DNA of 64,000 nucleotides. Source: Dyella flagellata (GTDB lineage Bacteria > Pseudomonadota > Gammaproteobacteria > Xanthomonadales > Rhodanobacteraceae). The notes under the pieces are model-generated. The model did no database searches, was not told where the DNA came from, and saw only the letters and a program-made list of their open reading frames with translations. The position numbers and the translations under genes were made by a program. Shown in pieces: positions 17,914 to 25,765 of the stretch; the first letter of the stretch is position 1, and the number at the start of each line of letters is the position of its first letter. The DNA lies in contig NZ_BSOA01000043.1 of assembly GCF_030160275.1 (NCBI RefSeq), positions 62,001 to 126,000 of the forward strand, given 5' to 3'.

Positions 17914-17981
17914 GCGGGCTGGGATGGCAATCCCGGCATTTCAGGCAGCAGCAGGATGCTGGGGTTGCCATCCCAGCCTAC
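17914..17981. repeat. GTAG-type palindromic repeat (copy 4, degenerate left arm)
   Basis: The right unit ends CCCAGCCTAC as in other copies. The left begins GCGGGCTGGGAT and carries several substitutions, as does the centre. It lies upstream of both the ParB-like gene and the chemosensory operon. Confidence 0.8.
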
Positions 17982-18249
17982 CGGGCCGGTCCATGACCTT
18001 CATGTATTGAAGACCCAATATGCACATTTCATTAACATTTTTACTGACATTGTGCGGTCAGCGCCAAAGTGATTGAACGTCAGTACACAGAAGTATAACG
18101 TCCATGACGCCATCGCCAAAGCGATGCGCGGGTCGCGATGATCATCCGGCATCGGTAGCGACGAAAAGGGGCGGTCACGGAGCAGTGATCGGATTGAAAA
18201 CGTCATTGCGGTGTCATGGCTTTAGGTCGACTTCCTGGGGGCGATCGAA
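17982..18249 (+). promoter_or_regulatory. Probable promoter region of the chemosensory operon
   Basis: An AT-rich segment (about 18015-18060, with TTCATTAACATTTTTACTGA) precedes the first gene of the seven-gene operon. No clear sigma-28, sigma-54 or sigma-70 promoter was assigned by eye. No coding frame is supported. Confidence 0.35.
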
Positions 18250-18717
18250 ATGCGCGACAGGGAAAACTATGTCGTTTTTCTGCTCGACCAGAACCGTTAC
18301 GCCCTGTATCTGACCGCGGTCGAAAGGGTGGTACACGCGGTGTACGTGACGCCCTTGGCCAAAGCTCCCGATGTTGTCCTGGGTATCGTAAGCCTGCATG
18401 GCCGGATCGTGCCGGTCTTCAATGTACGTCGACGCTTTCGCCTGCCGGAGCGGGAGGCCAGTCTGGGCGACCGGATCATTTTTGCGCATACCGGGCGACG
18501 ACTAGTGGCGTTATGGGTCGATACGGTCACCGATGTGATCGAGTGCGCTACCTGCGACGTGACCCACGCCGGGACCATCCTGCCGGCCATGGACTACGTG
18601 CGTGGCGTCATCCAGCTTGACGACGGCCTGGTGCTGTTGCACGACCTCGATGCTTTTCTGTCCCTGGACGAAGAAGAGTCCCTGGACAACGCTTTGGAAG
18701 CGAATCAGTCGCCATGA
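18250..18717 (+). CDS. CheW-like adaptor protein (first of two, WspB-like position)
   Basis: A 155-residue CheW domain protein: VVFLLDQNRYALYLTAVERVV, the conserved VLGIVSLHGRIVPVFNVRRRF core and AMDYVRGVIQLDDGLVLLHDLD near the end. CheW proteins couple chemoreceptors to the CheA kinase. It starts the operon and its TGA overlaps the ATG of the CheR gene (ATGA), which indicates translational coupling. It is 58 residues shorter than the second CheW at 20165. Confidence 0.9.
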   Translation: MRDRENYVVFLLDQNRYALYLTAVERVVHAVYVTPLAKAPDVVLGIVSLHGRIVPVFNVRRRFRLPEREASLGDRIIFAHTGRRLVALWVDTVTDVIECATCDVTHAGTILPAMDYVRGVIQLDDGLVLLHDLDAFLSLDEEESLDNALEANQSP

Positions 18718-20150
18718 TGCGGACGACCATTCCAAGGCAGACCTTGTCGCAGCTGAGCGATTGGCTTGCCAGTTCGATGGGCTTGAATTTTCCGGTGGAA
18801 CGCAGCGGCGACCTTGAGCGTGGCATTGCCGCCGCCGCCCCGGCGTTTGGCCTGCCAAGCGCCGAAAGCTGCGCCAATTGGTTGTTGTCAACGCCGCCCA
18901 CGCGCAGCCAGATCGAGACATTGGCCAGCTATTTGACCATCGGCGAAACGTATTTTTTCCGCGACGAGTGTTGCTTCAAGGCCCTGGAGATGAACGTATT
19001 GCCGGAGCTGATTCATGCGCGAATGGAAAATGAGCGGCGCCTGCGCATTTGGAGTGCCGGCTGCTGCACGGGCGAGGAGCCTTATTCGATCGCCATGCTG
19101 CTGGACCGGCTCATTCCCGATGCCCATGCTTGGCATCTAGCTATCCTTGCTACTGACATAAACCCTGCGTTTCTAAGCAAGGCGTCGGCAGCAGTGTATC
19201 CGCGCTGGTCGTTCCGCAGCACATCGGGCATGGCAAAGTCCATGACGGGGTACTTTCGACGTGTTTCCGAGTCACGCTACGAAGTAAAGCCCGGCATCCG
19301 GAAATACGTGTCGTTTTCGTATCTGAATCTGGCCGACGACATTTATCCCTCCATGACGAACAATACCAACGCCATGGACATAATCATCTGTCGCAACGTA
19401 ATGCAGTATTTCACGGCGGATCAGTCGGAGCGGGTTTGCAAGAAGTTCCAGGATGCCTTGGTTGACGGCGGATGGCTGATCGTCGCACCTGCCGAGACGT
19501 GGGTGCAGCCACGCCAGGGCTTGAAGATGGTGGAATTTCCCGGCGCGATCTTTTATCAAAAACGTGCCGATGAGAGTAGTCGGGCGTCGATACCATCGCC
19601 GGCGAGGATTTCCCCAAAGTTCGCAGCAGCTTCCTTGCCTCACCCACTCGGCAACAGAGCAGCGAAGGCTCCGGATGTAAAGCAAACCGAAACGCGCAAA
19701 GCGGCAGTATCGATACCGGCTGTCCCGGCCATCGAGCCGGTGTCTTGCCAGGAAGCTAGGGACTACGCCAATCAAGGAAAATTGACCCAAGCGGCGGCCT
19801 GCTGCGAAACCGCTATTGCGGCCAATCGGGTCGACCCGATTCCCCGCTATTTGCTGGCCGTCATCCAGCAGGAGCAGGGCCGATATGACCAGGCCACGCA
19901 ATCGCTGAAGCATGCCTTGTATCTGGATCCTGCGTTTGTGTTGGCCCATATGGCCTTGGGAAATCTTTATACATCGACCGGACGCCCGCGCGAAGCAAGG
20001 CGATCTTTCAAAAATGCACTTGACCTTCTGCTTTGCCTTTCAGGGGAGGAAGTGGTGCCCGAGTCCGATGGGCTCAATGCCGGACGTCTTGCGGAAATTG
20101 TCGCGGCATTGCTGGCAAGTCTCGATGGAATCGAAACGGTGAACGCTTGA
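18714..20150 (+). CDS. CheR-type MCP methyltransferase with C-terminal TPR (WspC-like)
   Basis: A 478-residue protein. Residues about 10-80 are the helical CheR N domain. Residues 85-285 are the SAM-dependent methyltransferase domain with ETYFFRDECCF and the SAM-binding box IWSAGCCTGEEPYSIAMLL, plus MDIIICRNVMQYF. After a linker of about 55 residues, residues 345-445 carry tetratricopeptide repeats (PRYLLAVIQQEQGRYDQATQ, FVLAHMALGNLYTSTGRPREA). It should methylate glutamates on the operon's MCP. The methyltransferase-TPR architecture is that of WspC and FrzF-like proteins rather than of classical CheR. Confidence 0.9.
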   Translation: MMRTTIPRQTLSQLSDWLASSMGLNFPVERSGDLERGIAAAAPAFGLPSAESCANWLLSTPPTRSQIETLASYLTIGETYFFRDECCFKALEMNVLPELIHARMENERRLRIWSAGCCTGEEPYSIAMLLDRLIPDAHAWHLAILATDINPAFLSKASAAVYPRWSFRSTSGMAKSMTGYFRRVSESRYEVKPGIRKYVSFSYLNLADDIYPSMTNNTNAMDIIICRNVMQYFTADQSERVCKKFQDALVDGGWLIVAPAETWVQPRQGLKMVEFPGAIFYQKRADESSRASIPSPARISPKFAAASLPHPLGNRAAKAPDVKQTETRKAAVSIPAVPAIEPVSCQEARDYANQGKLTQAAACCETAIAANRVDPIPRYLLAVIQQEQGRYDQATQSLKHALYLDPAFVLAHMALGNLYTSTGRPREARRSFKNALDLLLCLSGEEVVPESDGLNAGRLAEIVAALLASLDGIETVNA

Positions 20151-20164
20151 AGGAGGAGGATGGG

Positions 20165-20806
20165 ATGCAGGGCGAAAATACCAAGTCGGGCCGGCCTTCG
20201 ACCGCTCGTTTCGACTATGCCGCCATGGAAAGGAAATTCGCGGCCGCGCTGGCTGTGATCGAGTCCGGTTGGAAGCCAACGCTCGAAGACAGTCGCAGGG
20301 TGCTCGCGTCAAGGGCGCAAGCCCTGGCCATGGTTCAGACACCTGATGAAGCCGCCGAGGCCTGTATCGAGGTCGTGGAATTTCATTTGGCCTACGAGCG
20401 TTATGCGATCGAATCGCATTACGTGCGCGAGGTCTATCCGCTTGAAAATCTCACTCCGGTGCCATGCACGCCGCCACACGTGCTTGGTGTCGTCAACCTG
20501 CGGGGCGAGATCATCTCGGTGATCGATATCCGGGTCTTTTTCGATCTGCCAAAAATAGGGCTGCCTGATCTCAACAAGCTCATCGTGCTCGAATCTGAAC
20601 ACATGAGTTTTGGTGTGCTAGTCGATGCGGTTACCAGGGCTGACAAGATCCGGGTGGCCGACATCCAACCGGCATTGCCGGCCATCACGGGAATCCGCGA
20701 AAGCTATCTCAAGGGCCTGACCGCCGATTGCGTGGCGATTCTCGATGGCGGGAAATTGTTGTCCGACGCGGGCATCGTAGTGAACGAGCAGGTACGCGAA
20801 AGTTGA
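20165..20806 (+). CDS. CheW-like adaptor protein (second, WspD-like position)
   Basis: A 213-residue protein. Residues 1-75 are an N-terminal helical extension, and residues 76-210 are a CheW domain ([62 protein letters not shown]). The ATG at 20165 follows GGAGGAGG. WspD proteins have the same extended arrangement. It lies 14 bp after CheR and 40 bp before the MCP gene. Confidence 0.9.
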   Translation: MQGENTKSGRPSTARFDYAAMERKFAAALAVIESGWKPTLEDSRRVLASRAQALAMVQTPDEAAEACIEVVEFHLAYERYAIESHYVREVYPLENLTPVPCTPPHVLGVVNLRGEIISVIDIRVFFDLPKIGLPDLNKLIVLESEHMSFGVLVDAVTRADKIRVADIQPALPAITGIRESYLKGLTADCVAILDGGKLLSDAGIVVNEQVRES

Positions 20807-20846
20807 GTCGAATCGGGCTACTCCAACAACCAGGCATGGGGGCGAT

Positions 20847-22316
20847 ATGAAACTCACCGTTGGGGCAAAAATAGCTGTCGGCTATGCCGTTGCCTTACTG
20901 ATCATTGCCGTACTCGGCATTGCTTCGTACCGGAACGCCAGCGGCTACGTGGAGGCGGTGCAACAGCGCGCGCACGATTACCAGGTGATCGATAACCTCT
21001 CCGCTACGCTTTCCACCATGCAGGATGCGGAGACGGGTCAGCGTGGCTACCTGATCGTTGGCGCGGACCGCTACCTTGAACCTTACAATGCGGCAACCGT
21101 GAATGCGTACAAGGTCTTGCAGAACCTGAAAGACCTTGTCGGCAGCAACCCCGAGCAGCAACGGCAGCTCGATCAACTCCACGCGCTGATCGATGCCAAG
21201 TTCGCCGAACTCAAGGAAACCATCGCGCTGCGGCAGACCAAGGGGCTTCAGGCCGCGATCGAGGTCGTGCAAACCGACAAGGGCAAAAAGGCCATGGACG
21301 ACATACGGACGGTGATAGCGGATATGAGCCGCCAGGAAAAGGCGACGCTGGATCAGCGCGATGTCGACCTCAATGTGAAGTCGAATGCTGCCATTCACAC
21401 CATCGTCTACGGCGTGCCGATTGCTTGCGCGGTCCTGGCGTTGCTGGGCTTTGTGATCGTACGCACGATCACCCACGAGCTTCGGGACGGCATTTCCAGG
21501 CTGGCATCCTCCGCGTCGGAAATCCTTGCCACCACCACTCAACTGGCCTCCAGCGTCGTCCAGACGGCTACCGCCGTCAGCGAGACAACAGCTACCGTGG
21601 AAGAAGTAAAACAGACGGCGCAGCTCACCACCGAAAAAGCGCGCTATGTTCTGGACAGTGCGCAGAAGGCATCGAATGTCTCCACGGTGGGCCGCACCGC
21701 GGTGGACGACACCGTGCAGGGCATGCATCGCATTCAGACGCAAATGGAATCCGTCGCGGACAGCATCGTGCGGCTGAGCGAGCAAAGCCAGGCGATCGGC
21801 GAGATCATCGCCACGGTCAACGGCCTTGCCGAGCAGTCGAACCTGCTGGCGGTCAACGCCGCCATCGAGGCCACCAAGGCGGGTGAGCAAGGCAAGGGTT
21901 TCGGGGTGGTGGCGCAGGAAATAAAAAGCCTAGCCGACCAGTCCAAGCAGGCCACGGCCCAGGTGCGCACCATTCTGGGCGACATCCAGAAAGCGACCAG
22001 TGCCGCTGTGCTTGCTACCGAGCAAGGCAGCAAAGCGGTGGAGGCTGGCGTAAGGCAGACCGGCGATACCGGCGAATCCATTCGCCTGCTGGCCGACAAT
22101 ATTACCGAGGCGGCGCAAGCGGCCACGCAAATCGCCGCGTCCAGCCAACAGCAGATGGTGGGCATGGATCAGGTCGTGGTCGCGATGGAAAGCATCAAGC
22201 AGGCCAGCACGCAAAACGTAGCGGGCACGCGCCAAGCCGAAGAAGCGGCCAAAGGCCTGCATCAGCTGGGGCTGCGCCTCGGTGATTTGATCGGAAGCCA
22301 TCGCGCGGCGGTGTAA
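20847..22316 (+). CDS. Methyl-accepting chemotaxis protein with CHASE3 sensor (WspA-like)
   Basis: A 489-residue receptor. TM1 about 8-29 ([18 protein letters not shown]), CHASE3 periplasmic domain 30-180 ([18 protein letters not shown]), TM2 about 187-207, then the cytoplasmic coiled coil with hairpin tip at about 315-365 ([36 protein letters not shown]). A HAMP domain is not evident: after TM2 the sequence goes directly to [20 protein letters not shown]. No CheR-docking pentapeptide is present at the end (GSHRAAV). CHASE3 senses unknown signals. The same CHASE3 hallmark appears in the two hybrid kinases of this window. Confidence 0.9.
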   Translation: MKLTVGAKIAVGYAVALLIIAVLGIASYRNASGYVEAVQQRAHDYQVIDNLSATLSTMQDAETGQRGYLIVGADRYLEPYNAATVNAYKVLQNLKDLVGSNPEQQRQLDQLHALIDAKFAELKETIALRQTKGLQAAIEVVQTDKGKKAMDDIRTVIADMSRQEKATLDQRDVDLNVKSNAAIHTIVYGVPIACAVLALLGFVIVRTITHELRDGISRLASSASEILATTTQLASSVVQTATAVSETTATVEEVKQTAQLTTEKARYVLDSAQKASNVSTVGRTAVDDTVQGMHRIQTQMESVADSIVRLSEQSQAIGEIIATVNGLAEQSNLLAVNAAIEATKAGEQGKGFGVVAQEIKSLADQSKQATAQVRTILGDIQKATSAAVLATEQGSKAVEAGVRQTGDTGESIRLLADNITEAAQAATQIAASSQQQMVGMDQVVVAMESIKQASTQNVAGTRQAEEAAKGLHQLGLRLGDLIGSHRAAV

Positions 22317-22321
22317 CGGCC

Positions 22322-24646
22322 ATGACCAGGCGTCCAACCGACAACAAGAGCGACGATCTGCTGGAACGTCTACGGGTGACGTTCCGGGCCGAGGCCGGCG
22401 AGCATCTGCAGTCGATGTCATCAGGCTTGCTGAGTTTGGAGCAGGCCTCGTCAGGCGAATCCCAAAGCCTGATCGAAGCCATCTTCCGTAGTGCGCATAG
22501 CCTCAAGGGGGCCGCGCAGGCGGTCAATCTAGAACCCATCGGCCTGGTGTGCCAGCCGCTGGAAAGCATTCTGGCTGCATTGAAAGCGGGGCGGCTCGAG
22601 CTTAAGCCCTCGTTGCTCAATCTCCTGCACGAGTCGTTGGACACGATCGGCCGTCTGCTTTCGGACATGGCCCTGCTGGAGCAGCGCCGGCCACTCGCGG
22701 CGGCCGCGGCGCGGCGGCTCGATGACGCGCTGAAGGGGGCGTCCACGAATGGAGCAAAGCCCGATGACTCCGCCATGGAAGCCCCGGCCGAAATGTCATA
22801 CGTAGTTCCCAATGTCACGCCTGGAACAGTGCGTGTTGCCATCGCGAAGCTCGATACCGTGATGCGCCACGCAGAGGAGCTGCTGGTACCTCGCCTGGCC
22901 GCAAGCCAACGTTTGCTGGAATTGAATGAGGCGGTGTCGATGCTGGCGTCGTGGAAGAAGCAGCGGGCGCGGCTGCAGCCCGCCTTGCGCGTGATCGAGC
23001 ATTCGCTGCAGGCTTCCTCGCGAGGTGTAGCGGGGGAAGGCAGCGACCACGGCATCCTCAATGGTGCGGCAAGCCGCAAGCAGGAGCTGTTGAAGCTGTT
23101 GGAGTATCTGGATAGCGAGCAAGTGCAGCTGAAAGTTATGGAGGATCATCTGGCCAGGCTCAGCCGATCCACGGCGCACGATCAGCGTGTGCTGACCGGC
23201 ATGGGTGACAGCCTGTTGCGCGACTGCAAAGAGATGCAGCTGCTGCCGTTCTCGTCGCAGTTGGAGGGATTTCCCCGTCTTGTGCGTGGCCTGGCGCGCG
23301 AACAAGGCAAGGCGGTGGAACTGATGATGCAGGGAGGCGATATCGAGATCGATCGGCGCATCCTGGATGCGATGAAAGACCCTCTCATTCACCTGCTGCG
23401 CAATGGCATCGATCATGGTATCGGCACACCGGCGGTGCGTGCCGCCAAAGGCAAGCCGCCGCACGGCACCATTACGGTGGCCATCTCGCAGAAGGACAGC
23501 GGCAAGGTCGAGGTAGTCGTCGCCGACGATGGCTCGGGCATCGACGTGCCGGCGGTAAAGGCCGCGGCCGGCAAGCTTGGGGCCATGGCCCCGCAGGACG
23601 GAGCAGGCATGGATGAGCAGGAGGCCATGGCGCTGGTTTTCAAATCAGGCCTCAGTACCAGTCCCATCATCACCGACGTTTCCGGCCGTGGCCTGGGTCT
23701 GGCGATCGTGCGCGAAAAGGTCGAGAAGCTCGGCGGCAGTATCGCCATTGAATCCCACCGCGATGCCGGCACGGTCTTTCGCATCGTCCTGCCCTTGATG
23801 CTGGCCAATTTCCACGGTTTGATCGTTCGCGAACGTGGCCAGCTTTTTGTCATTCCAACGATCCACATCGAACGCGTCATGCGCTTGGCCAATAACGCGA
23901 TCCGCACTGTGGAAAATCGGGAAACGATACCGGTGAATGCGCAGGCGGTTTCGCTGGTGGGACTAGGCGACGTGCTGGAGATGCCGCCATCACGTGCAGG
24001 CGAACAGCCAAAGCCCAGTACCCTGGTGGTGGTCATTGAAATGGCCCATATGAAGATGGCGTTTCGCGTGGACGAGATCCTTGGCGAGCACGAAGTGCTG
24101 GTCAAGCCGCTGGGCCGTCAGCTGGTACGTGTACGAAATGTCGCCGGTGCGAGCGTACTGGGCACGGGACAGGTGGTGCCGGTGTTGAATGTTTCCGACC
24201 TGCTGAAATCAGCGACGAGACACATGTCCACGTCACGCGCCGCGAGCGGCAAGCTTTCAGGCGATAACAGCGAAGCGGTCGAAAAGCGCGCGATACTCGT
24301 GGTCGAAGACTCGATCACCTCCCGCTCCCTGCTGAAGGGCATCCTGGAGACGGCCGGCTACCGGGTCAGTACGGCGGTAGACGGCGTAGACGGTTTCACC
24401 ACCCTCAAGACAGGTAAGTTCGACCTGGTCGTGTCCGACGTGGAAATGCCGCGCATGGATGGCTTTGACCTTACCGCCAAATTGCGCGCCGACAAACAAC
24501 TGTCCGACTTGCCGGTGGTGCTGGTGACGGCACTAGGGTCGCGCGAACACCGCGAACGCGGAATCGACGTGGGTGCCAATGCGTACATTGTGAAGAGCCA
24601 TTTTGACCAGAGCAACTTGCTGGATGCGGTAAAGAGACTGGTGTGA
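22322..24646 (+). CDS. CheA-type hybrid histidine kinase with C-terminal receiver (WspE-like)
   Basis: A 774-residue kinase. Residues 8-112 are the Hpt domain with phospho-acceptor His59 (SAHSLKGAAQ). Residues about 160-330 contain the dimerization helices; no CheY-binding P2 domain is obvious. The ATPase domain has HLLRNGIDHGIG and VVADDGSGID with GRGLGLAIVREKVEKLGGS. A CheW-like domain lies at about 490-630. Residues 658-774 are a receiver with VSDVEMPRMDG as the phosphorylation site and VVLVTALGSREHRERG. Hybrid CheA-REC is the hallmark of WspE/FrzE-like kinases. It begins five bases after the MCP stop codon. Confidence 0.92.
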   Translation: MTRRPTDNKSDDLLERLRVTFRAEAGEHLQSMSSGLLSLEQASSGESQSLIEAIFRSAHSLKGAAQAVNLEPIGLVCQPLESILAALKAGRLELKPSLLNLLHESLDTIGRLLSDMALLEQRRPLAAAAARRLDDALKGASTNGAKPDDSAMEAPAEMSYVVPNVTPGTVRVAIAKLDTVMRHAEELLVPRLAASQRLLELNEAVSMLASWKKQRARLQPALRVIEHSLQASSRGVAGEGSDHGILNGAASRKQELLKLLEYLDSEQVQLKVMEDHLARLSRSTAHDQRVLTGMGDSLLRDCKEMQLLPFSSQLEGFPRLVRGLAREQGKAVELMMQGGDIEIDRRILDAMKDPLIHLLRNGIDHGIGTPAVRAAKGKPPHGTITVAISQKDSGKVEVVVADDGSGIDVPAVKAAAGKLGAMAPQDGAGMDEQEAMALVFKSGLSTSPIITDVSGRGLGLAIVREKVEKLGGSIAIESHRDAGTVFRIVLPLMLANFHGLIVRERGQLFVIPTIHIERVMRLANNAIRTVENRETIPVNAQAVSLVGLGDVLEMPPSRAGEQPKPSTLVVVIEMAHMKMAFRVDEILGEHEVLVKPLGRQLVRVRNVAGASVLGTGQVVPVLNVSDLLKSATRHMSTSRAASGKLSGDNSEAVEKRAILVVEDSITSRSLLKGILETAGYRVSTAVDGVDGFTTLKTGKFDLVVSDVEMPRMDGFDLTAKLRADKQLSDLPVVLVTALGSREHRERGIDVGANAYIVKSHFDQSNLLDAVKRLV

Positions 24647-24698
24647 CGCCGCCAGACCCGTTCCGGCCGATTCTGCAAAGGGCTCCAGGAGGAAGCGC

Positions 24699-25745
24699 GT
24701 GATCAAGGTGCTGGTCGTAGAGGATTCGTCCGCGGTCCTCGATTTTCTTGTTCACGTGCTGGGTTCGGATCCCGACCTGAAGGTCGTGGGTACTGCGCGC
24801 GACGGCATGGAAGCGCTGGATGCAGTGCGCCGTTACCGGCCCGATGTCATCACCATGGACATCCACATGCCGAAGATGGATGGATTGGAGGCCACACGCC
24901 GGATCATGGAAACCACGCCGACACCTATCGTCATCGTCTCCGCAAGCCGCGATGCGAGGGAGCAGGCGACCAGCTTCAAGGCGCTGGAGGCAGGTGCGTT
25001 GACCGTACTGGCAACCCCCATGGGCATTGGTCATCCGCACCATGCGAGCACGGCCAAGGAACTGGTGCAGGCGGTAAAGCTGATGTCGGAGATCAAACTG
25101 GTACGCCGATGGCCGCGGGGACAGCATGGAACACGCGCGTTAATGCCCGAGGCGACGGACCTGTCTGCCCCGTCAAGGATTCGCGTGGCGGCCATCGGGG
25201 CTTCTACCGGCGGCCCGCCGGCGATTCAAGCGGTGCTGGGGCGTTTGCCAAAAGATTTTCCCATACCGATGCTGATCGTGCAGCACATGACGGCCAGCTT
25301 CACCGAAGGATTCGTCGATTGGCTGAGGCCCACGATCAAGCTTCCGATCCAGATAGCCCGCCACAATGAACTCATTCGCCCCGGGCACGTCTACGTGGCG
25401 CCGGATGGATTTCAGATGAAAGTGTCGCACGGCGACGCCATCGTGTTGACCTCCGACCCGCCCGAGAGCGGCTCGCGCCCATCCGCGTCCTGCCTATTCC
25501 GTTCCGTAGCCGAGGTTTATGGTGGCGAGGCGGTCGCGGGCTTGCTCAGTGGCATGGGGCGGGATGGCGCCCAGGCGCTGCGCCTGCTCAGAGAGAAGGG
25601 CGCGATCACCTTTGCGCAGGACGAGGCGAGCTCCGTTGTACACGGCATGCCCGGTGAGGCCATCCGGCTTCAAGCCGCGATGCACGTCCTGCCGCTGGAC
25701 AAGATTGCCGACATGTTCATGGCGGTCACCACTCGACGCCCATAA
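24699..25745 (+). CDS. CheB-type chemoreceptor methylesterase/glutamine deamidase (WspF-like)
   Basis: A 348-residue protein with GTG start after AGGAGGA. The receiver domain at 1-120 has Asp54 (VITMDIHMPKMDG). The methylesterase domain at 158-345 has catalytic Ser169 (IGASTGGPPA), His196 (VQHMT) and Asp in LLSGMGRDGAQALR, and ends GMPGEAIR as usual. It removes methyl groups added by the CheR and is activated by CheA phosphorylation. In Wsp systems loss of WspF activates the pathway. Confidence 0.93.
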   Translation: MIKVLVVEDSSAVLDFLVHVLGSDPDLKVVGTARDGMEALDAVRRYRPDVITMDIHMPKMDGLEATRRIMETTPTPIVIVSASRDAREQATSFKALEAGALTVLATPMGIGHPHHASTAKELVQAVKLMSEIKLVRRWPRGQHGTRALMPEATDLSAPSRIRVAAIGASTGGPPAIQAVLGRLPKDFPIPMLIVQHMTASFTEGFVDWLRPTIKLPIQIARHNELIRPGHVYVAPDGFQMKVSHGDAIVLTSDPPESGSRPSASCLFRSVAEVYGGEAVAGLLSGMGRDGAQALRLLREKGAITFAQDEASSVVHGMPGEAIRLQAAMHVLPLDKIADMFMAVTTRRP

Positions 25746-25765
25746 GCCACAGGGGATGGTGAATC

